The position numbers and the translations under genes are program-made. Positions 1 to 8,070 of a DNA stretch of 32,624 nt are shown here, in pieces. The first letter of the stretch is position 1, and each line of letters opens with the position of its first letter. Source of the DNA: Glycomyces paridis (GTDB taxonomy: Bacteria > Actinomycetota > Actinomycetes > Mycobacteriales > Micromonosporaceae); the NCBI RefSeq assembly GCF_004912155.1, contig NZ_STGX01000028.1:1-32624 (forward strand), in the 5' to 3' direction. The notes beneath the pieces are model-generated. The model saw only the letters and a program-made list of their open reading frames with translations, had not been told where the DNA came from and made no database searches.

Positions 1-88
1 TGCGATTCTGAGGCAACACGCCCGGACTTGATCGCACCACCTGTAAGGGTGGGTTGTTGATCGTGTGGTTCGTGTTGGTCGCAGGTTT
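1..88 (+). other. 23S-5S rRNA spacer
   Basis: This is the transcribed spacer immediately before the 5S rRNA. I do not recognise the conserved 23S 3' end in it, so the 23S gene most likely ends upstream of the window. Inferred from position only. Confidence 0.5.
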
Positions 89-206
89 GTTTGGTGGTGA
101 CAGCGGAAGTGTCACACTCGGTCCCATTCCGAACCCGGTCGTTACGGCTTCCAGCGCCGATGGTACTGCACTCGAGAGGGTGTGGGAGAGCAGGACACCG
201 CCAAAC
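89..206 (+). rRNA. rrf: 5S ribosomal RNA
   Basis: The segment runs from GTTTGGTGGTGACAGCGG to CAGGACACCGCCAAAC. It is about 118 nt, and the ends pair to form helix I (GTTTGGTGG with CCGCCAAAC). The conserved internal block CCCATTCCGAACCCGG, typical of bacterial 5S loop B/C, is present at 122-137. It is the last gene of an rRNA operon transcribed rightwards and is followed at once by a strong terminator. Ends may be off by 1-2 nt. Confidence 0.95.
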
Positions 207-216
207 ATGAACTGAG

Positions 217-249
217 GGAAAGGCCCGACACACAGTGTCGGGCCTTTCC
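217..249 (+). terminator. Terminator of the rRNA operon
   Basis: A perfect 15-bp hairpin (arms 217-231 and 235-249, loop ACA) begins 10 nt after the 5S rRNA. The GGAAAG...CTTTCC flanks put T residues on the 3' arm. It is placed to end rrn transcription. Confidence 0.9.
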
Positions 250-280
250 GTTTGCCCTGAATACACGGGCGAGATGATGA

Positions 281-314
281 GAAAGGCCCCTACCGGAAAC
301 GGTAGGGGCCTTTC
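281..314 (-). terminator. Terminator for the 324-1457 gene
   Basis: A perfect 15-bp hairpin (281-295 with 300-314) with a GAAA tetraloop starts 10 nt beyond the stop codon of the leftward gene. Together with the 217-249 hairpin it insulates that gene from the converging rRNA operon. It should work in both directions. Confidence 0.85.
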
Positions 315-323
315 TCGTTGCTC

Positions 324-1457
324 TTAGACGTAGGGGCCGTCGAGGTGTTCGCCGGCGTGTTGGCGGTACCAGAGGCCTCGGTAGCAGCGCCAGGGTTGCG
401 GGCGGAGCTCGGTGGGGGCGAAGATCTGTTCGAGGAGGCGCCTGGCCTCCAGGAAGAAGTCGAGGCGTTCGTCCGGGGCCGCGATGTGCTGGGAGTCGTC
501 GACCGGGGATTCGGCGGGGAGGATCGTCAGCGAGGGCCACATGGTGGTCTGCTCCGCGAGGGGGAGCAGCCAGGCGCGCATCTCGTCGAGCGGTTCGCTG
601 CCGACCGTGTAGGTGAACGAGGTCCGGTGCCCGGCCTCGCGGGCCGCAGCGAGGATCTCGGAGAGTCGCTCGGACTGGTGGTTCGCGGGCGGGACGACGG
701 GGTCGGCGGCCGCGGCGTCCTCGGGGACGGAAGGCTCGGACTCGTCGGCGGCGCCGTCGTCTTCGAAGGTCTCGGTGGTCAGGAAGAGCAGGACCGGGCC
801 GACCTTGGCGGCGAGTTCGGCGAAGGCCGAACCGCTGCGCAGCGCCGGGGTCAGGACCCCGAGGGTGGTCGTCTCGGGGAGTCCTTCGGAGGTCATGGCC
901 TCGCGGACGGCCACCAGGTGCTCGACGACGAGGGACTCCTCGTGGGCGCCGCCCGCGGAGAGCGTCACCTCGTCGAACAGGTGCGGCTCGTCGTCGGACA
1001 GGTCGGAGGCCAAGGCCTGCAACAGGTCGCGGTAGCACTTCACGAGGTCGGCCGATTCCACGCCGGTCTGGAGGAGCAGTGTGGCCGCGGTACCCTCGGC
1101 GCGCAGGTAGCCGCGGACCTCTTCGCCGGGTTCGGCTTCGATGATCTCGGCGACCGGGGTGCCGTCGACGCACAGCTCGCTGAGGCCGTGCTGCGGCGAG
1201 GAGGGGTCGACGTGGGCGCGGAGGCTGAACGGCGAGGTCGCGCGATCGGCCGGCAGGACCAGCATGAACTCCTCGTCCTCGGAGTTCAGGCGCAGGCGCA
1301 TGCCCTCGGTGTTGTTGCCGCGCAACCCGTACAGGTTGAGGGCGATGAGCAGGAGCTCGCTCCACTCGAGGTCGTGGCGGACGGCGAGCCGTCGCCAGCG
1401 GTGCACCGTCGACGAGATCGGCCCGGCTGAGTCAGCAGGCTGTGTTGGCTCTTCCAT
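324..1457 (-). CDS. Unrecognised 377-aa soluble protein
   Basis: I do not recognise a family. The protein is acidic and has no signal peptide or membrane segment. An N-terminal ~110-residue half reads like a compact alpha/beta domain (ELLLIALNLYGLRG). A low-complexity Asp/Glu/Pro/Ala linker lies near residues 235-265, and a C-terminal ~100-residue part is rich in aromatics and ends in WRCYRGLWYRQHAGE. The last block looks like a conserved structural tail. There are only three cysteines and they are isolated, so no Fe-S or zinc centre is apparent. The ATG start is preceded by AGGAAAG about 14 nt upstream, a little far for a ribosome site. It is transcribed alone, towards the rRNA operon, and ends in its own terminator. 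Coding is supported by strong G/C at third positions along the whole frame. Confidence 0.75.
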   Translation of the reverse strand: MEEPTQPADSAGPISSTVHRWRRLAVRHDLEWSELLLIALNLYGLRGNNTEGMRLRLNSEDEEFMLVLPADRATSPFSLRAHVDPSSPQHGLSELCVDGTPVAEIIEAEPGEEVRGYLRAEGTAATLLLQTGVESADLVKCYRDLLQALASDLSDDEPHLFDEVTLSAGGAHEESLVVEHLVAVREAMTSEGLPETTTLGVLTPALRSGSAFAELAAKVGPVLLFLTTETFEDDGAADESEPSVPEDAAAADPVVPPANHQSERLSEILAAAREAGHRTSFTYTVGSEPLDEMRAWLLPLAEQTTMWPSLTILPAESPVDDSQHIAAPDERLDFFLEARRLLEQIFAPTELRPQPWRCYRGLWYRQHAGEHLDGPYV

Positions 1458-1712
1458 TGACCAGTTCCGATCTTTCCTGTCGTCCCCACCGCGGTCACTC
1501 CACGGTACAAGAGAGTTGGGCGTACGCGTGGACGCGGTCCGCCTCTATGTTATTGCCAGTTCACGGCTTGCGAACCCCGCAGCGGGTGTGCGTCGGAGAA
1601 CAATCGTCGGGAGGGGTTGCCGGGCAGGGGATCGGGGCCGTCGTCTTCACGCCGTGCGACGGCCTTCTAACCTGGTCGGGCCCCCTGTTGCCGACCGTTT
1701 CCGGAGCCGAGC
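1458..1712. promoter_or_regulatory. Divergent intergenic region
   Basis: These 255 bases separate two genes transcribed away from each other, so they must hold at least two promoters. A relatively AT-rich spot at 1544-1556 (TCTATGTTATTGC) could be a -10 element on either strand. I could not find a convincing -35 partner or operator. Confidence 0.35.
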
Positions 1713-2858
1713 ATGAGCGACGCCAACAATCCGTCCGAGATCCCGGTACAGCGCGCCGCCGGCCGGGTGCTCAAGGCGGTCGAGAGGACCTGGCCGGGGT
1801 TTGTCTCCGGGGCCGTGGACGGCCGCGCGAACGAGCTGATCGACGCGGGCGACCACGCCGGTGCCGCGGCGGTGCTGGAGCAGGGCATCGAACGCTACGG
1901 GCCCGGGTCGGTCTCGCAGCTGCTGCTGGCCTGGTGCCTGCACGAGGCCGACAGGCAGGAGGAGGCGCTGACCTGGACCGATCGGGCCGTTGCGGAGGAG
2001 CCGGAGAACGCCGACGCACTGTGGTTGCGCGCCAACGTGCTCTTCGAACTGGAGCGGCAAGAGGAGGCCGCGGCGACGCTGTGGCGGGCTGTTGAACTCT
2101 CTCCGGACAACGGGCAGTACCACATGCGGCTGGCCTCGATCCAGAGCGAGGACGCGGACTTCGCCGATACGCGGGAGTTGGTGCGCAAGGCGGTGGCGCT
2201 CGCGCCCGACGACGCGTGGGTGCACCAGACGGCCGGGCGGATCTACGACCACCACCTGCGGCACCGGCTCGCGCAGGAGCATTTCGAACGGGCCCTCGCG
2301 CTCGACCCGGGCAGCGTCGGGGTGCGCGACGACCTCGCGGAACTGCTCCAGACGCGGGGACGGTTCAGCGCGGGAGTGCGGCTCGCGCGCGAGTCGGTCG
2401 CGATCGCGGCCGCGGCGGACCCCGTGGACCCGGACATGATCGACGAGTCGGAGGACGTCTACGCCGGGACGCTGTGGCGGTGGCCGTGGCGCTGGTACGA
2501 GTGGGCGCTGCGGGCACCGGTCGTGCTCAACGTCGCCGACTGGGTCCTTCCGACGCCGCTGCCCGGATCGGCGGTGCTCGCCGGTGCCGTGGTCCTCGGC
2601 TTCGCGGCGGCGTGGACCCGTTCGGTCGCGGTGCTGCCGGCCGAGTGCCGCCGGGACCTGGTCGCGAGGGGGCGCCGGGCGCGGTTCGCGGGGCTCGCGG
2701 CACGGCTGGTCCTGGTGCTGGCCGGAACGGCGGCGATGCTGGTCGGGGAGCCCTCGGGGTTGCAGCACCTCGGGGTGCTCGGGGTGCTGGTGGTCGCGTA
2801 CGCCGGGTGGGTCTGGCAGGCGAGGGGGAACTGGAGCGGCGGGCCGGACGGGGAGTGA
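1713..2858 (+). CDS. TPR-repeat protein with C-terminal membrane anchor
   Basis: A 381-aa protein. Residues ~37-231 are successive helical tetratricopeptide-like units with the small-residue pattern W/L-x-x-A...A-x-x-x-F/L...P, for example DALWLRANVLFELERQEEAA at 101-120 and the canonical TPR ending AQEHFERALALDPGS at 187-201. A Trp-rich stretch (LWRWPWRWYEWALRAP, 254-269) leads to three predicted membrane segments near 284-304, 326-345 and 350-369. TPR domains mediate protein-protein contacts; here they would face the cytoplasm, held at the membrane. The ATG start has GGAG eight to nine bases upstream. It appears to be transcribed alone or with its own promoter. The partner is unknown. Confidence 0.85.
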   Translation: MSDANNPSEIPVQRAAGRVLKAVERTWPGFVSGAVDGRANELIDAGDHAGAAAVLEQGIERYGPGSVSQLLLAWCLHEADRQEEALTWTDRAVAEEPENADALWLRANVLFELERQEEAAATLWRAVELSPDNGQYHMRLASIQSEDADFADTRELVRKAVALAPDDAWVHQTAGRIYDHHLRHRLAQEHFERALALDPGSVGVRDDLAELLQTRGRFSAGVRLARESVAIAAAADPVDPDMIDESEDVYAGTLWRWPWRWYEWALRAPVVLNVADWVLPTPLPGSAVLAGAVVLGFAAAWTRSVAVLPAECRRDLVARGRRARFAGLAARLVLVLAGTAAMLVGEPSGLQHLGVLGVLVVAYAGWVWQARGNWSGGPDGE

Positions 2859-2997
2859 CCGGTCGGCGGCCGGAACGCGGCCGGTCGCTACTAGCCGTGC
2901 GGCAAGGTAGGCTTCGGGCGATGCCGGACCTGCGGTCCGGCCCGATCCCAACCCCCGCGCGGGCCCTCGGCCCGGCGGTCGCGAAGAAGGAGGCCCC
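2859..2997 (+). promoter_or_regulatory. Leader region of the gamma-glutamyltransferase gene
   Basis: The region holds a possible -10 (TAGGCT, 2908-2913) and a perfect 8-bp hairpin (2923-2930 with 2934-2941, loop TGC) that would lie at the start of the transcript. The very strong ribosome site AAGGAGG (2987-2993) fixes the GTG start at 2998. No -35 is convincing. Confidence 0.4.
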
Positions 2998-4542
2998 GTG
3001 GTCGATCAGGGTGTGGTCTGTTCGGTCGATCCGCTCGTCAGCGGTATCGGACGCGACGTGCTCGCGAAGGGCGGCAACGCCGTCGACGCCGCGATCGCCG
3101 CCGGTACGGCGCTGACCGTCGTTGCTCCGCACCTGTGCGGGCTCGGCGGGGACCTGTTCGCACTCGTTCACGTGCCCGGCGAGGCGACACCGGCGTATCT
3201 GAACGCCTCGGGCCGCGCCGGTTCCGGCGCCGACCCCGAGGGTCTGCGCGCCGAGGGCTACACCGCGATGCCGTTCCGGAACGACCTGCGCTCGGCGACC
3301 GTCCCCGGCTGCGTCGACGGCTGGTTCGCGCTGCACGAGCGCTACGGCACCGTGCCGATGGCCGAGCTGCTGGCGCCGGCGATCGCCCTGGCCGCGGGCG
3401 GCTGGCCCGCCACGGCGATGCTCGCGAAGGCCGGGGCGATCGTGGAAGGCGTCGAGGGCGCCGAGGACCTGGTGGGCCTCGAAGCGGGTTCGACCGTGAC
3501 CCGCGAGCGGACCGCCGCCGCGCTGCGCGCGACCGCCGAGCAGGGCCGCGACGGCTTCTACCTCGGCGACTTCGGGCAGGGGCTCGTGGAGCTCGGCAAG
3601 GGGCTGTTCACCGAGGCCGATCTCGCAGCGTCCCATGCCGACTGGGAGGAGCCGCTGAGCGTGGAGGCCTTCGGGCACCGCGTCTGGGCCGCCGCCCCGA
3701 ACTCGCAGGGGTACCTGCTGCTGCTCGCGCTGGCGATCGCCGACCGCCTGGACCTGCCGGTGGACGCGGGCGACCCGCTGTGGGCGCACTACCTGGTCGA
3801 GGCCGCCCGGCAGGCGGGCCACGACCGGCCCGAGCGGCTGTTCGAGGGCGCCGACGTGTCGGACCTGCTGGCCTCGGCGGCCGAGCGGGCCGCGCTGATC
3901 GACCCGGACCGGAAGGCCGAGGTGCCGGTGCACCAGGCCGCGGGCGGGACCACGTACATGGCGGTGCTCGACGGGAACGGCATGGGCGTTTCCTACATCC
4001 AGTCGAACGCGGCCGGGTTCGGGACGTGGTTGTTCGAGCCGCGCACCGGGATCGGCCTCCAGAACCGCGGCACCGGGTTCAACCTGACGCCGGGCCACCC
4101 GGCGGAGTTCGGGCCCGGGAAGCGCCCGCCGCACACGCTGGTGCCGGCGCTGGTGACCAGGCCCGACGGGACGCTGCGGCTCGTGGCCGGCTCGATGGGC
4201 GGTGACTCGCAGCCGCAGATCGTCTCGCAGCTCATCGCGCGCGTGCTGCACGGCGGCGAGTCGGTGGAGGCGGCCGTGGCCGCGCCGCGGTGGCGGCTGC
4301 ACCCGGGCGAGACCGGGTTCGGGACGTGGACGGGTGTGTACGACATCGACGTCGAGCTGGAGACGGGTGCGCCCGAGGCGTGGAGCGCCGGGCTGAGCGA
4401 GCGCGGCCATGCGACGGAGTGGGCGGCCGCGGGGAGCGGTTTCGGGCACGCGCACCTCATCGAGGTCGACGGCGAGGGCCATGTCGAGGGCGCGGCGGAC
4501 CCGCGGGCCGAGACGGGCACCGCGGCGTACGCGCCGAACTAG
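2998..4542 (+). CDS. Gamma-glutamyltransferase family protein
   Basis: A 514-aa Ntn-hydrolase of the GGT family, which hydrolyses or transfers gamma-glutamyl groups (glutathione and related compounds). Family signatures are clear: GGNAVDAAIAAG (25-36), GLGGDLFALVH near 48-58, NASGRAGSG near 69-77, TVPGCVDGWFALH (101-113) and the processing site GGTTYMAVLDGNG, where Thr318 should be the autocatalytic nucleophile starting the small subunit. GSMGGDSQPQ (398-407) matches the oxyanion-loop region usually written GSPGG. There is no signal peptide, so the enzyme should be cytoplasmic, unlike the classical periplasmic GGT; it resembles the YwrD-like branch more. The GTG start is set by AAGGAGG four bases upstream. 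Substrate is not predictable from sequence. Confidence 0.9.
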   Translation: MVDQGVVCSVDPLVSGIGRDVLAKGGNAVDAAIAAGTALTVVAPHLCGLGGDLFALVHVPGEATPAYLNASGRAGSGADPEGLRAEGYTAMPFRNDLRSATVPGCVDGWFALHERYGTVPMAELLAPAIALAAGGWPATAMLAKAGAIVEGVEGAEDLVGLEAGSTVTRERTAAALRATAEQGRDGFYLGDFGQGLVELGKGLFTEADLAASHADWEEPLSVEAFGHRVWAAAPNSQGYLLLLALAIADRLDLPVDAGDPLWAHYLVEAARQAGHDRPERLFEGADVSDLLASAAERAALIDPDRKAEVPVHQAAGGTTYMAVLDGNGMGVSYIQSNAAGFGTWLFEPRTGIGLQNRGTGFNLTPGHPAEFGPGKRPPHTLVPALVTRPDGTLRLVAGSMGGDSQPQIVSQLIARVLHGGESVEAAVAAPRWRLHPGETGFGTWTGVYDIDVELETGAPEAWSAGLSERGHATEWAAAGSGFGHAHLIEVDGEGHVEGAADPRAETGTAAYAPN

Positions 4543-4554
4543 GCGAAGCATCGG

Positions 4555-4581
4555 CGGCGCGGTCGGGTTCCGGCCGCGCCG
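4555..4581 (+). terminator. Hairpin after the GGT gene
   Basis: A 12-bp hairpin with one G:T position (4555-4566 with 4570-4581) begins 13 nt after the stop codon. There is no T tract, so termination is likely but not certain. Confidence 0.55.
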
Positions 4582-4742
4582 CTGGTGTTCTCGGGTTCCT
4601 CGGCGGGCGGTGGTTCGGCCCGCGCCTCTGCTGTTCGCGGGCTCCTTGACGCGGCCGATTTCGCGGTGAGCGGGCGGCTAGGTGCGTGCCGAGGCCGTTC
4701 GCGGCGGGCCTTTCAGTCGGTGCGGCGTGCGATGCTGGAGGC

Positions 4743-5018
4743 ATGTGCCGAAGCATTCGAACCCTGTTCAATTTCGAGCCGCCCGCGACCGACGAGGAGG
4801 TCGCGGCCGCGGCGCTCCAGTACGTTCGCAAGCTCAGCGGGTCGACGAGTCCGTCGAAGGCCAACGAGGAGGCGTTCGACAAGGCGGTCGAGGCGGTCGC
4901 GGCCGCGACCCGGGAGCTGCTGGACTCGCTGGTGACCACGGCCGCGCCCCGCGACCGCGAGGAGGAGGCCGCCAAGGCGAAGGCCCGGGCGGCCGAACGC
5001 TTCGGCACCGCAAGCTGA
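4743..5018 (+). CDS. DUF2277 family small protein
   Basis: A 91-aa protein that begins MCRSIRTLFNFEPPATDEEV, the highly conserved opening of the DUF2277 family, followed by the equally typical ALQYVRKLSG and the SPSKANEEAFDKAVEAVAA block. The whole protein is helical and ends in a charged tail (REEEAAKAKARAAERFG). Function is unknown; the family is widespread in actinobacteria and proteobacteria. An upstream in-frame ATG at 4686 would add 19 residues, but the family always begins at MCRSI, so 4743 is chosen. No obvious partner gene. Confidence 0.92.
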   Translation: MCRSIRTLFNFEPPATDEEVAAAALQYVRKLSGSTSPSKANEEAFDKAVEAVAAATRELLDSLVTTAAPRDREEEAAKAKARAAERFGTAS

Positions 5019-5430
5019 GGCGGGCTGCGGATCGCAGCGCTGATCGAGACGCGCGGTTCGACGGCGGACCGTTAGGTTCCGGAGCGGCCGCGTTTCGGTG
5101 CCGGCTTCGGTATGGGCGTGAGCGATCGTCTCGCGGGAGCTTCGCACGTCACGCCCCGAAGCGACCTCGTCCCGATGTCGGTTTCCGGACGGGCGTGCGT
5201 GATCGTTCTGGGAGAGCTTCGCCGGGTCGATCGGGGGAGGTGCGGTTCGGTGAGGCGGGTTTGCGTGCCCCGGGGTCGGGCGTGTCGCGATTGAGGCGCC
5301 CCCGGTTTCAAGGGTGCCCGGTGGGTGCGACAGGGGTCTTGGGGCGGATCGGGCGGACGGGGCCGTGGGGGATGTCGGACCCTGGGGGTAGCGTCGGGTC
5401 GATTGTCGGTGAGGTGAGAGGACCGGTCCA
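5019..5430. other. Gene-free interval with a degenerate direct repeat
   Basis: I see no gene in these 412 bases. They hold two imperfect ~50-bp direct copies, 5098-5150 and 5175-5227, about 75% alike by eye, sharing GGGCGTG, GATCGT and GAGCTTCGC. The promoter of the following gene should lie near the right end. GAGAGGAC (5412-5419) is the likely ribosome site for the GTG at 5431. Confidence 0.5.
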
Positions 5431-6561
5431 GTGCCCGAGTCGATGCGGCTGTCCGATGCGCGGCGGATCGCCCTGGCCGCCCAGTTGCGGCCCAAGGCGA
5501 CCCGCTTCAAGACCGTGCTCGAACGCCTGGGGTGCATACAGCTCGACACGATCTCGGCGGTCCGGCGCGCGCATGAGCTGACGCTGCTCTCGCGGGACCT
5601 CGACGTTGAGGAGGCCGTGCGCAGCCTCGAACGGCGCCGGAGCCCGGTGGCGTTCGAGTACTGGGCGCACGCGATGTCGCTGCTGCCGGTTTCGGCTTGG
5701 CCCTATCTCGCGCGGCGACGCCGCGCGTGGCGCGAGCGGTACGAGGACGACTCGCTCGCGGTCGCCGAGGCGGAGGTGCTCGCGCTCCTCGCCGAGCGCG
5801 GTGCGATCACCGTCTCCGACTTCCCTTCCGGCGCCATGCACCGCGACCTCGGCACCGGCAACATGGGCGACAGCTGGAACCACCGCACCGACCACAAGCA
5901 CGCCGTGGAGCGCCTGTTGTGGTTCGGCGAGGTCGCATGCACACACCGCGTCGGGTTCAAGCGCGTCTACCAGCTCGCCGAGCGCGCCATCCCCGCCGAG
6001 CACCTCTGGGACGCCGACGACGAGGCGTGCCTGCGATACATGGTGACCACTGCACTGCGCAACCTCGGCGTGGGCACCACCAAGGACGTCGCCGACTACT
6101 TCCGCCTCAAGATCGCCGAGACCGAGCGGGTCCTGCGCGAGCTGGAGACCGAGCAGGTCGCCGTCGAGGGCTGGAAGACCAAGGCCTGGATCGACCCGCA
6201 GGTGCGCCGCGGGCGCATCACCGGTGCCGAACGGCCCGTGGCGGTCTCGATGTTCGACCAGCTCGTTTGGCTGCGCGAGCGCATGGACCGCCTGTGGGGC
6301 CACGGCTGGAAGATCGAGATCTACGTGCCCGAGCCGCAGCGGACCTTCGGGTACTACTGCCTGCCGATCTTCGTCGGGAGCGACCTGCCCGGCCGGGTCG
6401 CGCTGCGCCGTAGCAACGGCGAGCTCGTGGTGGAGGCGGCTGAGTGGGACGACGCCCGCGCCGACCGCGAGCACCTGCACGCCGCCGTCGAACGCGCCGC
6501 CGCCTGGGTCGGCGCCGGAGTGCGCTGGAAGGCCGAGCCGCGGCCGCTCGAACCGGCGTAG
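5431..6561 (+). CDS. YcaQ/AlkX-like DNA glycosylase (HTH_42 family)
   Basis: A 376-aa winged-helix DNA glycosylase of the HTH_42 (YcaQ/AlkZ) superfamily. Family hallmarks are IQLDTISAVRRAHEL (36-50), the WAHAMSLLP segment, and the C-terminal MFDQLVWLRERMDRLWGHGWKIEIYVPEPQRTFGYYCLPIF block. The catalytic pair is Q37-L-D39. In published work on this superfamily a Q-x-D pair marks the AlkX (YcaQ) branch, which opens DNA interstrand crosslinks and alkylated bases, while Q-x-Q marks AlkZ, which protects producers of azinomycin-like agents. So a general repair role is favoured, not self-resistance to a secondary metabolite. An ATG four codons in (5443) is an alternative start. No biosynthetic cluster is adjacent. 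Confidence 0.9.
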   Translation: MPESMRLSDARRIALAAQLRPKATRFKTVLERLGCIQLDTISAVRRAHELTLLSRDLDVEEAVRSLERRRSPVAFEYWAHAMSLLPVSAWPYLARRRRAWRERYEDDSLAVAEAEVLALLAERGAITVSDFPSGAMHRDLGTGNMGDSWNHRTDHKHAVERLLWFGEVACTHRVGFKRVYQLAERAIPAEHLWDADDEACLRYMVTTALRNLGVGTTKDVADYFRLKIAETERVLRELETEQVAVEGWKTKAWIDPQVRRGRITGAERPVAVSMFDQLVWLRERMDRLWGHGWKIEIYVPEPQRTFGYYCLPIFVGSDLPGRVALRRSNGELVVEAAEWDDARADREHLHAAVERAAAWVGAGVRWKAEPRPLEPA

Positions 6562-6582
6562 CCGGATCGGCCGTTGGACGGC

Positions 6583-6616
6583 GAAGGAGGGCCCCTCGAT
6601 GGAAGGGCCCTCCTTC
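6583..6616. terminator. Bidirectional terminator
   Basis: A perfect 12-bp hairpin (6583-6594 with 6605-6616, 10-nt loop) sits between two converging genes, with CTTCTTAC after it on the + strand. It should serve both genes. Confidence 0.85.
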
Positions 6617-6632
6617 TTACTTGCCGGACTTG

Positions 6633-7790
6633 CTAACTCGTCACGAGCGTCAGGCTCCAGGCGCTCAGGGCGGGTCCGATCGGCTGGAAGTACGTCGTGC
6701 CGCCCGAGGAGCAGTTCCCCGAGCCGCCCGAGGTCATGCCCTGGGCGCTGTTGCCGGTGATGAACGAGCCGCCCGAGTCGCCGGGCTCGGCGCACACGTT
6801 GGTGCGCGTCAGCCCGCGGACGGTGCCCTCGGCGTAGTAGACGGTCTGGTTGAACGCCTGCACGGTGCCGCAGTGCCAGCCGGTGGTCGAGCCCGAGCGG
6901 CAGATGGACGAGCCGACCGCCGCCTGGTTCGCGTTGTAGACGTAGCGGGTGCCCGAGTACATGTTCACCTGGTTGTACAGGGGCTCGCTGGCGCCCACCG
7001 CGACCCACGCCCGGTCGGAGCCGGGGAACACCGAGGCCTGGAAGGTGCCCGGTGCGGCCTGGCCGGAGGTGACCTGGTCGCCCGCCGAACCGCAGTGGCC
7101 GGCGGTCACGAACCCGGGGGTCGAGCCGCGGCGGACCGCGAAGCCCACCGAGCAGCGCCAGGAGTTCTCGACGATGTACGCGTCGCCGCCGCGCACGTAG
7201 TAGGGCTCCGGCGCGTCGGCGCCGGTCTCGACGGTGATGAGCGCCGGGTCGACGCCCGAGGCCGCGACGACCGCGTCGGCGGCCTCGACGTCGGCCGCCT
7301 CGATCACCAGGGTGTTCGCGGCGAGGTCGATGTAGTGTCCGAAGTGGCCGTCGACCGCGAGCCGGTCAAGGGTGCTCGCGGCCGCCTCCAGTGCGGCGAG
7401 GTCGTGCTCGACGAGGACCGGGGTGGCACCCTCGGCGCGCAGCTCGTTCGTGTCGGAGGCGTCGGTCGTGGCGACGAAGATCTCGTCGGCGTCCTCCGCG
7501 ATCCAAAGGCCCGCATAGGAGTCCTCGATCGAGTCGGGGACCTCTTCGAGCAGGTCGGCGGCGACGGCCTCGACGGCGAGGCGGTCGTACGCCTCGGATT
7601 CGGTGATGCCGAAGGTGTCCGCGAGCTCCTCGACCAGGCCCGGGGCGACCTTGCCGGTGAGCTCGGCGCGGGCCTCCGCGGCCTTGGCGTCGAGGATTTC
7701 GGCGGAGGCCGGGGTGCCGGCGGTGCCGAGGGTGAGCGCTGTTGCGATGGCGCTGGCGGCGGTGACCGCCAGTACGCGTTGGCGTTTCAT
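6633..7790 (-). CDS. Secreted S1E serine protease (streptogrisin/alpha-lytic type)
   Basis: A 385-aa prepro-protease. The signal peptide is residues 1-30 (MKRQRVLAVT..., cleavage after ASA). A ~170-residue alpha-lytic-type pro-region follows, which in this family acts as a folding chaperone, and the mature enzyme starts near residue 203. The chymotrypsin-fold triad is His232 (FVTAGHCG), Asp259 (PGSDRAWV) and Ser339 (AEPGDSGGSF). Six cysteines (213, 233, 297, 307, 333, 360) give the three disulfides expected of the family. It would be exported, cut free of its propeptide and degrade extracellular protein. Longer in-frame extension to 7922 is possible but lacks a ribosome site; GAAAGG lies 11 nt before the chosen ATG and the signal peptide begins there. 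Only the catalytic module is present, with no extra chitin-binding domain. Confidence 0.95.
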   Translation of the reverse strand: MKRQRVLAVTAASAIATALTLGTAGTPASAEILDAKAAEARAELTGKVAPGLVEELADTFGITESEAYDRLAVEAVAADLLEEVPDSIEDSYAGLWIAEDADEIFVATTDASDTNELRAEGATPVLVEHDLAALEAAASTLDRLAVDGHFGHYIDLAANTLVIEAADVEAADAVVAASGVDPALITVETGADAPEPYYVRGGDAYIVENSWRCSVGFAVRRGSTPGFVTAGHCGSAGDQVTSGQAAPGTFQASVFPGSDRAWVAVGASEPLYNQVNMYSGTRYVYNANQAAVGSSICRSGSTTGWHCGTVQAFNQTVYYAEGTVRGLTRTNVCAEPGDSGGSFITGNSAQGMTSGGSGNCSSGGTTYFQPIGPALSAWSLTLVTS

Positions 7791-7909
7791 CTGATGTATG
7801 CCTTTCGGGTGAGGGCATCGACGGCCGTCGGGGGGACGGCCGCCACGGCCGGGCGCACCGGGCCCGACGATGATGGGACGTCGGATTCGGTGACGCAGGC
7901 CATACAAGG

Positions 7910-7938
7910 AGATTAGAGCCAAACCGATAAAAGTTAAA
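7910..7938 (-). promoter_or_regulatory. Likely promoter of the S1E protease gene
   Basis: On the minus strand TTTAAC (7938-7933), a 17-bp spacer and TAATCT (7915-7910) form a reasonable -35/-10 pair. They lie in an unusually AT-rich patch (about 7920-8030). A 7-bp inverted repeat ACCGATA/TATCGGT (7923-7929 and 7959-7965) brackets the -35 and could be a regulator site. The leader would be about 115 nt. Confidence 0.45.
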
Positions 7939-8029
7939 GATGCAAGTAATTCAGTGAATATCGGTCTAAGTGGTGTGTTGTTTCAGGAATGCTAACGAGA
8001 CCCTGCAATCACAGCATCACGCTGAAAAA

Positions 8030-8057
8030 GGACGCCGCCCCGTTCGGGGCGGCGTCC
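8030..8057 (-). terminator. Terminator of the NmrA-like gene
   Basis: A perfect 12-bp hairpin (8030-8041 with 8046-8057, loop GTTC) follows the stop codon by 13 nt in the direction of transcription. It is followed on the minus strand by CTTTTTCAGC, a true T tract. Confidence 0.92.
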
Positions 8058-8070
8058 TCGGCGCGGTCGA

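Noticed and set aside
1-88. 3' end of 23S rRNA
   Set aside because: I could not find the conserved terminal 23S bases; treated as spacer.
142-1365. Long Arg/Pro-rich frame on the minus strand across the 5S rRNA and the 324-1457 gene
   Set aside because: It overlaps the rRNA gene and is a shadow of the true frame, with the composition expected of off-frame high-GC DNA.
324-1457. Radical-SAM enzyme suggested by the aromatic C-terminus
   Set aside because: No CxxxCxxC cluster; only three scattered cysteines.
2527-4551. 674-aa minus-strand frame opposite the TPR and GGT genes
   Set aside because: Low-complexity, no domain, and opposite to two genes with clear families; an antisense shadow.
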